From Clostridium estertheticum (GTDB taxonomy: Bacteria > Bacillota > Clostridia > Clostridiales > Clostridiaceae): a stretch of 64,000 bases of DNA. Of the stretch, positions 1 to 7,574 are shown piece by piece. The stretch spans positions 186,001 through 250,000 of the forward strand of contig NZ_CP086239.1 of the NCBI RefSeq assembly GCF_026650985.1, in the 5' to 3' direction. Each line of letters starts with the position of its first letter. The stretch's first letter is position 1. The position numbers were made by a program, and so were the translations under genes. A model generated the notes under the pieces. It searched no databases and had not been told where the DNA came from. It worked only from the letters and a program-made list of their open reading frames with translations.

Positions 1-565
1 TATTAGTGCAGGATTTTAGTAAAACTTCGATGTACGAATAAGTTTCTTTTTCATCTTTGAAGTCTAGATTGTTTGTGGTGTTACTAATATAATCCCCTTT
101 AAGAAGACAATTTTTAACATCTGAAATCCCTTTTCCCTTTGAAGCAACTATTGGTATTATCTTTACCCCTAGTTTTTGTTCTAGCAGGTTATAATTAATA
201 TCCAAACCATTAGCAAGTGCTACATCAATCATGTTTAATACTAAAATTATTGGTTTGTTAAACTTCTTTAATTGAGTTGTAAGATATAAATTTCTATCAA
301 GGCTTGATGCATCAACAATATTTATAATTACATCCACGTTACCACTTTGTAAAAATTCCTTGGAAACTTTTTCTTCATTTGAATAAGTATCCATGGCATA
401 AATACCAGGTAAGTCGACGATTTTAATCTTATTTTCTACGAAGCCTTCTTTTTTTTCTACTGTTACTCCAGCCCAATTCCCTACATATTGGTTAGAACCT
501 GTAAGTGCGTTAAATAGAGTCGTTTTACCAACATTAGGATTACCTAATAAAGCGGCAGTAATCAT
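1..565 (-). CDS. feoB: Ferrous iron transport protein B, N-terminal part (cut by window edge)
   Basis: This is the cytoplasmic GTPase domain of FeoB, the membrane Fe(II) transporter. The first 188 codons are present and the membrane part lies outside the window. Translation shows the G1 motif GNPNVGKTT at residues 8-16, a G2 region GNWAGVT, the G3 motif DLPG and the G4 motif NMID, in the order expected for FeoB. The ATG at 565 has an AGGAGG ribosome binding site six bases upstream. feoA lies 34 bp upstream on the same strand, so the two form the usual feoAB operon. The assignment is very secure; only the C-terminal membrane domain cannot be checked. Confidence 0.95.
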   Translation of the reverse strand, partial: MITAALLGNPNVGKTTLFNALTGSNQYVGNWAGVTVEKKEGFVENKIKIVDLPGIYAMDTYSNEEKVSKEFLQSGNVDVIINIVDASSLDRNLYLTTQLKKFNKPIILVLNMIDVALANGLDINYNLLEQKLGVKIIPIVASKGKGISDVKNCLLKGDYISNTTNNLDFKDEKETYSYIEVLLKSCTN

Positions 566-599
566 TCAAATCCTCCTTTGGATATCTTGGGTATAATAT

Positions 600-833
600 T
601 TACGATTTTAGTATGGATATATTTTTAGCGTCATTCTTTCTAATGGCTATATTAAAACCACGTAAATTAATAATTATAGGATCTCCTAAAGGTGCAGTAG
701 CAATTAATTTAACTTCGGTACCTTCAATGAAGCCTAATGCGAGTAATCTTTTAGCAAACTTGTCGTCCCCGCAAACCGATTGAATTAGTGCTTTATCTCC
801 TGGCTTTAAATCATAAATGCTTATAACAATCAC
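600..833 (-). CDS. feoA: Ferrous iron transport protein A (FeoA)
   Basis: This is a small SH3-like FeoA protein that works with FeoB in Fe(II) uptake. The pattern LALGFIEGTEVKL followed by GDPIIINLRG is typical of the family, and the length (75-77 aa) is normal. The start is uncertain. The GTG at 833 lies inside its own Shine-Dalgarno AAGGAG (838-833), which is not workable spacing. Eight bases after that site is an in-frame ATA at 824, which would give MSIYDLKPG, the usual FeoA N-terminus. It is the first gene of the feoAB operon. A perfect 11-bp inverted repeat at 854-885 lies just upstream and may be the operator of a metal-responsive regulator; that is inference. Confidence 0.93.
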   Translation of the reverse strand: MIVISIYDLKPGDKALIQSVCGDDKFAKRLLALGFIEGTEVKLIATAPLGDPIIINLRGFNIAIRKNDAKNISILKS

Positions 834-853
834 TCCTTAATGAAAACTATTCT

Positions 854-885
854 CACTAATATATTAACATGGTTATATATTAGTG
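854..885 (-). promoter_or_regulatory. Perfect 11-bp inverted repeat upstream of feoA (candidate operator)
   Basis: CACTAATATAT at 854-864 is matched exactly by its reverse complement at 875-885 with a 10-bp spacer. It lies about 20-50 bp upstream of the feoA start. Position and symmetry suggest a binding site for a dimeric regulator. It does not clearly match the Fur 19-mer or the DtxR/MntR consensus, so the regulator is unknown. Confidence 0.45.
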
Positions 886-1041
886 TCAATAAAGAACAAT
901 AATAAAATTTATTAAATGTACAAAATGCTTTTATAAAACAGTTAAAATGTGATAACATGTAAGTAGAGCAGAGTTTTAAATTAGACATGTGCAAATTTAC
1001 GGTTTTGCCTCTTATAAAACTTAGTAGAAAAGAGTGATATT

Positions 1042-1740
1042 GTGATTACAAAACTTAATAGTATTAAGGTAGGAGATATTTCAGTAGAAGGCTCTCTTAC
1101 CATAGACGGAAATAAACAACTCTTTAAAGATGCATTGTTTTTTGATTTAGAGCATTACATTTATAAAAAGCCTATATGTATTGGAGTATTTGGGTGCTGC
1201 TTTTATGATGAGATAACAAATGAGATAAAGGTTACGCAGTACATGGCAGAAAATAAGAAAGATGCTATAGAAATATTATCTTTAGCTAAAAATTATTTTG
1301 AAGAAATGAAGACTAAGTACAATAAAAAATACATTGTTACGTTTTCAGGAAACAATGATTTTACAGTTATAAACTATCTATTAAAAGCTTATAAAATAGA
1401 CTTTGTATTAGAGGGTTATTTTGGAGAAATAGATTTACAGAAATGTTTTGAAAAGGCAGAGGGAACTTGCATTGGTCTTAAAGCTCTAGAAAAGATATTT
1501 GAGATTGATCGGGAAAGTGAAGTAATAAGTGGTTCTAATTTAGCAAAAACATTTAGTAAGATAGTTAAGGATAATGATTATATCAATAGAATGCCTCCTG
1601 AGAAGAAAGAAAAAATACTATTATATAATCAACAGGATGTTGTAAGTTTATTCTATATATATGTAGATTGGTATAATAGAGTAGGGTTAAAAATGGAGGA
1701 AGATGAAACACAGTCTGACTGTGATGAAGCACAGCAATAG
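1042..1740 (+). CDS. YprB-type RNase H-like exonuclease domain protein
   Basis: A 232-aa protein with a DEDD-type 3'-5' exonuclease fold of the YprB family. Visible catalytic candidates are D35 and E37 (FFDLE), D106 (NNDFT) and Y195/D199 (YNQQD), which fits the DEDDy subtype. It probably degrades or trims nucleic acid in the cytoplasm; the substrate cannot be read from the sequence. The start is a GTG at 1042 with a weak GAG-type ribosome binding site. It is a single-gene unit: the terminator at 1730-1757 overlaps its stop codon and the next gene has its own leader. The acidic C-terminal tail (EEDETQSDCDEAQQ) is partly encoded by the terminator stem. Confidence 0.75.
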   Translation: MITKLNSIKVGDISVEGSLTIDGNKQLFKDALFFDLEHYIYKKPICIGVFGCCFYDEITNEIKVTQYMAENKKDAIEILSLAKNYFEEMKTKYNKKYIVTFSGNNDFTVINYLLKAYKIDFVLEGYFGEIDLQKCFEKAEGTCIGLKALEKIFEIDRESEVISGSNLAKTFSKIVKDNDYINRMPPEKKEKILLYNQQDVVSLFYIYVDWYNRVGLKMEEDETQSDCDEAQQ

Positions 1741-1757
1741 CTGTGTTTTTTATTTTT
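1730..1757 (+). terminator. Rho-independent terminator overlapping the exonuclease stop codon
   Basis: The stem is CACAGC (1730-1735) paired with GCTGTG (1740-1745), with loop AATA, followed by a T-rich run. The TAG stop codon at 1738-1740 lies inside the hairpin. Confidence 0.8.
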
Positions 1758-1785
1758 GTAATAACAAGTATAAATTTTTCATACG

Positions 1786-1836
1786 CTTATTTAATCGAAC
1801 TCTAAACAAGAAAAATATGTTTAGAGTAGTAATAAG
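1786..1836 (+). promoter_or_regulatory. Nested hairpin in the adenine deaminase leader
   Basis: A 10-bp perfect inverted repeat (ACTCTAAACA at 1799-1808 with TGTTTAGAGT at 1818-1827) is enclosed by a second pair, CTTATT (1786-1791) and AATAAG (1831-1836). It lies 68-118 bp upstream of the adenine deaminase ATG. It could be a structured leader or an operator. It does not match the purine riboswitch core. Confidence 0.4.
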
Positions 1837-1903
1837 GAATACTGTAACTACTTTCGTAATAATTTATATAAAGGGATTAGCAAAATATAGAGGGAGGAAT
1901 TAT

Positions 1904-3544
1904 ATGGAGCAAGTTAAGAAAAACATTGATGTTGCGATGGGAAGAATAAAGGCAGATTTAGTGCTGAAAAATGCAAGGTTTATTAATGTATTTACTGAAG
2001 AGGTAGATAGAGGGGACATTGCGATTGTTGCGGGTATTATTATAGGAATTGGTGAGTACTCAGGGAATCTTGAAATTGATTGTTCAGACTTATATGTGGC
2101 TCCAGGTTTCATCGATGCACATGTTCATATAGAGTCCTCTATGGTTATGCCAAAACAGTTTGGGGAGGTGGTAATTAAAAAAGGTATAACTACAATAATA
2201 GCAGATCCTCATGAAATAGCTAATGTTGAAGGAATAAATGGTGTTAAAACAATGATTGAAAGCAGTAAGGAAGCACCAATAGATATATTTTTTATGTTAC
2301 CATCTTGTGTTCCTGTCACAAAATTTGAGGATAGTGGGTACGTATTTAACGTCGAAGATTTAGAAGAGTTAATTGATAATAATTGCGTGATTGGCCTCGG
2401 TGAAGTAATGGATGTTCAAGCAGTTGTAAATAAAGATGATAAATTGCTAAAAAAAATAGATATGGCAAAGAATAAACACATTGACGGTCATTGTCCTAAT
2501 ATATCATCTAGTGAGCTAAATGCATGTATCAGCTGTGGCATAAAAACAGATCATGAATGTAATAATGCGAAAGATGCATTACTAAAAGTTAGTAGAGGAA
2601 TGTATGTTATGCTAAGAGAAGGGTCAGCTGCAAAAAAACTAAAGGCCGTACTTCCAGCAGTTAACAACCGTAATTACGGAAGATTTTTATACTGCAGCGA
2701 TGATAGGCATATAGATGATTTATTAGAAAGAGGTTCTATAGATAACTGTATTAGGCTTTCTATAAAGCAGGGACTTAATCCTATAAAGGCGTTTATAATG
2801 GCATCCTATAATGCAGCTAAGTGTTATGACTTATATGACAGAGGGGCTATAGCTCCAGGGTATAAAGCAGACCTTGTGATATTTGAAGAACTAAAGGGTC
2901 TGAATATATTAAAAGTAATAAAAAATGGTAAAGAATATAAAGAATTACCAGATAAAAAACGTTCAAAATTAAATATAAAATCTTCTATGCATATGGAGTT
3001 CATTAAGAGTGAAGTTTTTAAAGTTGAAAGCGAAACTCCTACAGTAAGTGTGATAAAGTTAATTCCAAATTCTGTGCAAACTAAATTGGTGCAGAGAAAA
3101 ATAGAAAATGAGTCTGGTTATATAAAGAGGGTAATTGATAAAGATGTATTAAAAATAGCAGTATTTGAACGGCATAATAATACAGGTAAACATTTCACTT
3201 CATTTATAGAAGGACTAGGCTTGAAAAATTGTTCTATAGCACAAACCATAGCTCATGACTCTCACAATGTAATAGTAGTTGGGGATAATGAAAAGGATAT
3301 GGAGGTTGCAGTTAATACTCTTATTTCTACTGGCGGGGGTATAGTAATGGTTTCGGAAGGAAAAGTTATTGCTCAGTTAATTTTGCCAATTGGAGGAATA
3401 ATGACATTTGAGGCTCCCTATATGGTAGCGGAGAATTTAAAAAGGCTTAGTAGGATGGCCAAAGCTTTTGGAGTTAGGGCCGAATACGATCCTTTTATAA
3501 GTTTATCTTTTGTGACACTTCCTGTAATACCTGTAGTTAAATAA
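1904..3544 (+). CDS. ade: Adenine deaminase
   Basis: A 546-aa amidohydrolase converting adenine to hypoxanthine plus ammonia for purine salvage (EC 3.5.4.2). The binuclear metal site is visible as PGFIDAHVHIESS (H73, H75), followed by ADPHEIANVEG, a GHCPN segment and the SDDRH segment with its catalytic Asp. The C-terminal region with GGIVMVSEGKVIAQL and LPIGGIM is typical of AdeC. The reading frame is open further upstream to about 1703, but only the ATG at 1904 has a good ribosome binding site (GAGGGAGGAATT), so that start is used. It is transcribed alone after a leader with a nested hairpin. Length is close to the family norm of 550-600 aa. Confidence 0.95.
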   Translation: MEQVKKNIDVAMGRIKADLVLKNARFINVFTEEVDRGDIAIVAGIIIGIGEYSGNLEIDCSDLYVAPGFIDAHVHIESSMVMPKQFGEVVIKKGITTIIADPHEIANVEGINGVKTMIESSKEAPIDIFFMLPSCVPVTKFEDSGYVFNVEDLEELIDNNCVIGLGEVMDVQAVVNKDDKLLKKIDMAKNKHIDGHCPNISSSELNACISCGIKTDHECNNAKDALLKVSRGMYVMLREGSAAKKLKAVLPAVNNRNYGRFLYCSDDRHIDDLLERGSIDNCIRLSIKQGLNPIKAFIMASYNAAKCYDLYDRGAIAPGYKADLVIFEELKGLNILKVIKNGKEYKELPDKKRSKLNIKSSMHMEFIKSEVFKVESETPTVSVIKLIPNSVQTKLVQRKIENESGYIKRVIDKDVLKIAVFERHNNTGKHFTSFIEGLGLKNCSIAQTIAHDSHNVIVVGDNEKDMEVAVNTLISTGGGIVMVSEGKVIAQLILPIGGIMTFEAPYMVAENLKRLSRMAKAFGVRAEYDPFISLSFVTLPVIPVVK

Positions 3545-3625
3545 TCATTTTTATAAACTGAATACAAATTACTCTTTCTTGGCAATAATTGAGATAAATA
3601 AATTATTGTAAGGAGGAGTATTTTT

Positions 3626-4102
3626 ATGTCAAATATTTTAAAGCAGATACCAAAAAACAAGACGAATAAAATTAAAAGAAAAGGATTTACCTTAATTGAG
3701 CTTATAATTGTAATCTCAATAATTGGGATTTTAGCAGTGATTGCAGTGCCTAAGTTTAGTGGGGTACTAAAGGACGCTAAGGTAAAGGCAGATGTTGCTA
3801 GTGCAAAGGCTATTGCTGATGCCACATATGCACAAATCGCAAAAGGCGAAATAAAGTCGGCTGCTGCTATTTTAGAAGTTGGAAATAGCACTAGTGATGA
3901 GAGTAAAAAAATAACAGATTATCTTCAGAAAGTACCAACGCCCAAAGCTACATCAGCAACTAATTTTACTGTTGTAATTAATGCAGAAGCTGATGTAAGT
4001 GTAAATGTTGGTGGTGTTGAATTGTATCCTACAACAAGTGCAGGATACCCTACACCAATTGTAGAAAAAACTACACAAAAGGACGAAAGTGTAAAAAAAT
4101 AA
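3626..4102 (+). CDS. Type IV pilin-like prepilin
   Basis: A 158-aa class III prepilin. A short basic leader ends in KRKG (residues 17-20) and is followed by FTLIELIIVISIIGILAVIAVP, the type IV pilin N-terminal helix with the conserved Glu at mature position 5. Cleavage and methylation are expected after G20 by the prepilin peptidase encoded next (4433-5215). The rest is Ala/Val/Thr-rich and carries no Cys pair, and the C-terminus is rich in Lys and Glu. The ribosome binding site AAGGAGGAG is strong. No ATPase, PilC or PilM gene is in the window, so the pilin either uses machinery elsewhere or acts as a pseudopilin. The exact pilus type cannot be told. Confidence 0.9.
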   Translation: MSNILKQIPKNKTNKIKRKGFTLIELIIVISIIGILAVIAVPKFSGVLKDAKVKADVASAKAIADATYAQIAKGEIKSAAAILEVGNSTSDESKKITDYLQKVPTPKATSATNFTVVINAEADVSVNVGGVELYPTTSAGYPTPIVEKTTQKDESVKK

Positions 4103-4160
4103 AATATTTAGAAAAAATTTCAGTTTATAGAACTTATTATAAAATAAAAGGGGAAAAAAT

Positions 4161-4199
4161 CTTACAATAATAATTAATATTATTGTAAGATTTTTTTTT
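4161..4199 (+). terminator. Rho-independent terminator after the pilin gene
   Basis: A perfect 12-bp stem (4161-4172 with 4178-4189), loop ATTAA, is followed by a run of nine T. It separates the pilin from the peptidase gene, so the two are probably not simply co-transcribed. Confidence 0.9.
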
Positions 4200-4432
4200 G
4201 CTTATTTTTAAACAATAGCACATATGGTGACTGTCACTTGTCGAAAACTCTTGTCGAAAGCTATGATTGCAACTGAATAATCTAAATGTGCAAAGTTATT
4301 ATAACTTTGGACATTTAATTTTTTTTAATACTTTTATCTGCATATATATGGTAAAGTAATAATGGAAATAAATACAATAGAGTTAGAAACTTGTATTTAA
4401 ATTTAAAGTCCGAATTTAAGGAGGTTCCATCA
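4200..4432 (+). other. Intergenic region with tandem 13-mer and a second terminator-like hairpin
   Basis: Two adjacent copies of a 13-mer lie at 4237-4249 (CTTGTCGAAAACT) and 4250-4262 (CTTGTCGAAAGCT). A hairpin follows: 4284-4299 pairs with 4302-4316 through AAATGT and CAAAGTT arms broken by one G/G mismatch. It runs into a T-rich stretch at 4317-4326. No ORF is visible. The arrangement resembles a short transcript with its own terminator, or an attenuator ahead of the peptidase gene. Confidence 0.4.
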
Positions 4433-5215
4433 ATGGAAAGTATCATAGCAATATATATTTTTATATTAGGACTACTAATAGGAAGTTTCTTGAATGTATG
4501 TATATATAGGATACCAAGAGGAGAAAGTATATCATATCCACCTTCTCACTGCACGTCATGTGGAAATAGGATAAAACCTTATGATCTTATACCGGTAATT
4601 AGTTGGATCTTTTTAAGAGGTAAATGTAGGAACTGTGGAGAGAAGATATCTATAAGATATGCACTGGTAGAACTTACGACAGCTGTACTTTTTATTTTAA
4701 CCTATTTTCAATATGGATATAGTATTTATCTTGCAAAATATTTAATACTTATACCATTTTTAATTGTTATAGCTATGATAGATTACGATACTATGGAGGT
4801 TTATGCTACGACTACATGGCTTGCAATAGCTGTAGGTATTATTTCGCTAGGAGTGAATTTTTATTTGGGAGAGCCAGTGATTGACTATATATATGGGGGG
4901 TTACTGGGCGCAGGTATCATAACTTTTATTATTTTAATGTCAAAACTTATTTTAGGAACAGAGGGCATGGGTTGGGGAGATGTAGAAATTTGTGGGCTTT
5001 GTGGACTGTTTTTAGGATTTAAGCTAACGTTTGTTATGATATTTTTTTCTTTTATAATTGGAGGAGTAATTGGTGTTTATTTATTGAAGGTTAAAAAGAA
5101 AAATGGTAGATCTGAAATGGCATTTGGTCCATCTATTATAATGGCTACTTTGTTTATGATAATTTGGGGAGAGAAAATTTTAAATTGGTACTTAGGTACA
5201 TTTTATAAATATTAA
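4433..5215 (+). CDS. Prepilin peptidase (A24 family)
   Basis: A 260-aa polytopic membrane aspartic protease that cleaves prepilin leaders and usually N-methylates the new N-terminus. The cytoplasmic loop carries the four-Cys zinc motif (C40, C43, C65, C68: CTSCGN and CRNCGE). The two catalytic Asp are visible as AMIDYDT (D117) and GMGWGDVE (D183). About seven or eight hydrophobic segments are present. The ATG at 4433 has AAGGAGG upstream; the frame is open from 4391 but without a good site there. It is the obvious partner of the pilin just upstream. Length is normal for PilD/ComC-type enzymes that retain the zinc loop. Confidence 0.93.
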   Translation: MESIIAIYIFILGLLIGSFLNVCIYRIPRGESISYPPSHCTSCGNRIKPYDLIPVISWIFLRGKCRNCGEKISIRYALVELTTAVLFILTYFQYGYSIYLAKYLILIPFLIVIAMIDYDTMEVYATTTWLAIAVGIISLGVNFYLGEPVIDYIYGGLLGAGIITFIILMSKLILGTEGMGWGDVEICGLCGLFLGFKLTFVMIFFSFIIGGVIGVYLLKVKKKNGRSEMAFGPSIIMATLFMIIWGEKILNWYLGTFYKY

Positions 5216-5230
5216 AATAAAACTTTTAGG

Positions 5231-5330
5231 ATAACTCAAATAGTTAGAGTTATTGATAGGTTACCACTAATGTCTATATTGGCTAATTTAATTAAAAGCT
5301 GTATAATAAGGCATAACTGAATTAGTTATG
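5231..5330 (+). promoter_or_regulatory. Two short inverted repeats upstream of the 5344 gene
   Basis: ATAACTC (5231-5237) pairs with GAGTTAT (5247-5253), and CATAACT (5312-5318) pairs with AGTTATG (5324-5330). The second hairpin ends just before the AAGGG ribosome binding site of the 5344 gene and could affect its translation. Neither has a T-run, so they are not ordinary terminators. Confidence 0.3.
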
Positions 5331-5343
5331 AAGGGTTGATAAA

Positions 5344-5982
5344 ATGCACAATATATTGCACCGAATGAAAACTAAGCTTAAGAAAAGATATATTAAGCCA
5401 AAGAGAAGTGATTATCTTCAAAAGATTTATGAACGGAATCCTACTACAGGAAATTACGTTATACAGGTAGGGATAGATAAGTATACTGATATATTTAATG
5501 ACTGGGATAATGCCCCATTTAGAAAAAGAGATATGGATCCGGATTTAGTAATTTTTCTTGAAAATTGTTTTGAAGAAATTCCGGAAAAATACGGAGTGGA
5601 TATATGTTTTTATTTACCAAAAGGTGAAAAAGACATAAGCCGAGAAGAGTCGTTAATTGCAGGAATTAAAACCTATTACTCCTTTTATTTACATCAAGAA
5701 ATTAAAATACTAAAGAATAATTATCATAAGATATTTAAGTATGTACTCATAGCCCTTAGCTTATTAGGCGTATCTGTTTTTTTAGGTTCAAGTGGTGATA
5801 AAAATATAATACTTGGAACCATACAACAAGGATTTAACATAGGTGGATGGGTATTTTTATGGGAAGTTATTTCGATGGTGTTTTTTCCTGGACGTGAAGT
5901 TAGTTCTGAAATCAGTAAATACCAAAGATTTTTAAACTCATTAATTTATTTCAAATATGGTAATGAGAATCCGTTGCCATAA
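5344..5982 (+). CDS. Hypothetical membrane protein with two hydrophobic segments
   Basis: A 212-aa protein of unknown function. The N-terminal 130 residues are soluble and charged, with the motif PTTGNYVIQVGIDKYTDIFNDWD near the start. They are followed by two predicted membrane segments at about residues 136-155 and 165-185 and a short cytoplasmic tail. There is no signal peptide. The ATG at 5344 has an AAGGGTTG site at good spacing. It is transcribed alone and ends at a very strong bidirectional terminator. I recognise no catalytic motif and no named family. Confidence 0.7.
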   Translation: MHNILHRMKTKLKKRYIKPKRSDYLQKIYERNPTTGNYVIQVGIDKYTDIFNDWDNAPFRKRDMDPDLVIFLENCFEEIPEKYGVDICFYLPKGEKDISREESLIAGIKTYYSFYLHQEIKILKNNYHKIFKYVLIALSLLGVSVFLGSSGDKNIILGTIQQGFNIGGWVFLWEVISMVFFPGREVSSEISKYQRFLNSLIYFKYGNENPLP

Positions 5983-5983
5983 T

Positions 5984-6034
5984 ATATAACAAAACTCTAT
6001 GAAAATATTTCATAGAGTTTTGTTATATATTTTT
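5984..6034. terminator. Bidirectional terminator, perfect 21-bp stem
   Basis: 5984-6004 and 6008-6028 are perfectly complementary with a 3-nt loop (ATA), with T-rich flanks on the + side and A-rich flanks on the other. It sits between convergent genes ending at 5982 (+) and 6127 (-). Confidence 0.9.
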
Positions 6035-6093
6035 ATAGTATAAAGGAACCATTAATTTACGTTCATTTTTAACGACATTTCTGAAGGAAAGTC

Positions 6094-6125
6094 ATTAATA
6101 TTGCAGCGACTCAGGATATGATTTA
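6094..6125. repeat. 32-nt imperfect dispersed repeat, copy 1
   Basis: This 32-nt segment next to the pfp stop codon matches 34953-34984 at 27 of 32 positions. The first 14 (ATTAATATTGCAGC) and last 7 (TGATTTA) are identical. Both copies are intergenic. Confidence 0.4.
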
Positions 6126-6126
6126 T

Positions 6127-7356
6127 CTATAATTTAAATGATTTTTCTAAAAAAGTGTATTTTGGAAGACCATTTTCTATGGCTATTTTTGGTTCACCCA
6201 TAATTAATGGAAGTGTGTACTCATAAGCATCGCGAGTTACATTGTTACCCTCTTCGTTTATCCATTCCTTAGGGAAGTATTTAATTTTATTTGCAACTTT
6301 TGAAGTTTCAAGTGCAAAAGTTTCTGAAGTATAAGGGGTATTTGACAGCCTTCTTATACCTATCATGTTTCCGCTAATTCCGTGAATAGAGTACTTCGCT
6401 GCAGCTTTTCCTACTTCAAAGGCTTCATCTATATCTGTTTGAGAAGCACAGTGCATAGAGCAACGTTGAAGTGTGGAAAGTTCTAAAACTCTAACTTTCT
6501 CTGCAGTATTAGTGTTTAAAATTAAATTTTTCAGGAAGCCACATACTCCACCTAACTGAGTGTGTCCAAACTTATCATGACTGGTACCTTCCGCTTCACC
6601 TATAAATTTACCTTCTTTAGTTCGGATTCCTTCAGATACTACAACAAAAACATGATTTTTTTGAGTGAGTTTTTTAGCTACATCTTCTATAAATTTATCT
6701 GGACTAAAAGCTACTTCTGGTAAATATATGAAATCTGCAACTGGATTACCGTTAATAGTTGCTATGCAAGCACTAGCTGCAAGCCACCCAGTATCGCGTC
6801 CCATAGTTTCAAGTATGAAGACACCTTTTGGAGAGTATACACTGGCATCTAGAAAGTTCTCAAGAACTGATGTAGCAATTAGTTTAGCTGCACTTCCAAA
6901 ACCTGGTGTATGATCCATAATTGGTAGGTCATTATCTATAGTTTTTGGTATGCCAATAAATTTCACATCTTTATTGTGCTTATTTGCATAAATACTAAAT
7001 TTATGCACAGTATCTTGAGAATCATTTCCGCCTATATAAAAGAAAGTTTTAATTTCGTATTCTTCTAATATTTCAAAGATTTTTATATATTCTTCATTGT
7101 TTTCTTCAAATGATTTTAACTTATATCTACACGAACCAAGGCCTGAAGAGGGAGTATACTTTAATCCTTTAACTTCATCGTAATTAATGTCAGATAGGTT
7201 TACAATATGTTTGTTTAGAATACCTTGAATTCCATTTATTCCGGCATACACATTATCATAAAAATGAGAGCTAATGTTTGACTCGAGAATGCCTATAGCA
7301 CTAGCATTAATTACAGACGTTGGACCACCTGATTGTGCTACTATACAATTTTTCAT
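6127..7356 (-). CDS. pfp: 6-phosphofructokinase, pyrophosphate-dependent type
   Basis: A 409-aa phosphofructokinase of the PPi-type clade, making fructose 1,6-bisphosphate from fructose 6-phosphate. The nucleotide-site motif is GGNDS (109-113), with Asp where ATP enzymes have Gly (GGDGS). The substrate loop is GIPKTIDNDL (135-144), with Lys where ATP enzymes have PGTIDND. Both substitutions are established markers of PPi use. Later motifs MGRDTGW and the C-terminal region are intact. It is a single gene on the minus strand, with an ATG preceded by AAAGGAG. Phosphoryl donor preference is inferred from these residues only. Confidence 0.88.
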   Translation of the reverse strand: MKNCIVAQSGGPTSVINASAIGILESNISSHFYDNVYAGINGIQGILNKHIVNLSDINYDEVKGLKYTPSSGLGSCRYKLKSFEENNEEYIKIFEILEEYEIKTFFYIGGNDSQDTVHKFSIYANKHNKDVKFIGIPKTIDNDLPIMDHTPGFGSAAKLIATSVLENFLDASVYSPKGVFILETMGRDTGWLAASACIATINGNPVADFIYLPEVAFSPDKFIEDVAKKLTQKNHVFVVVSEGIRTKEGKFIGEAEGTSHDKFGHTQLGGVCGFLKNLILNTNTAEKVRVLELSTLQRCSMHCASQTDIDEAFEVGKAAAKYSIHGISGNMIGIRRLSNTPYTSETFALETSKVANKIKYFPKEWINEEGNNVTRDAYEYTLPLIMGEPKIAIENGLPKYTFLEKSFKL

Positions 7357-7574
7357 ATAAGATTTCTCCTTTAAAAGTATTTAATTATAATAATAATTAA
7401 CATATCCATTAATTATTATAAGGTAGATAAAAACAAATAACAAGAATATCATTTCAAAATAAAAATATTGCGTAAATTCAAAGACTAATTATAATATTAA
7501 TGATAAAATATATTTATGATATTTTAAAATTTCTGTTAAGTTTTTGTTATATAAAATCAGGAGGGATAGATATA

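Noticed and set aside
1758-1903. Purine riboswitch upstream of adenine deaminase
   Set aside because: The P1 and loop sequences of the purine aptamer are absent; only an unrelated nested hairpin is seen.
1703-1903. Upstream extension of adenine deaminase
   Set aside because: The extra 67 codons overlap the previous gene and a terminator, and have no site comparable to GGGAGG before ATG 1904.
3579-3594. Sigma54-like -24/-12 element upstream of the pilin gene
   Set aside because: TTGGCA is present, but the GC of the -12 element is not at the required distance, and no activator gene is near.
3545-3625. c-di-GMP riboswitch upstream of the pilin gene
   Set aside because: The 80-bp leader is too short and lacks the conserved GEMM-type core.
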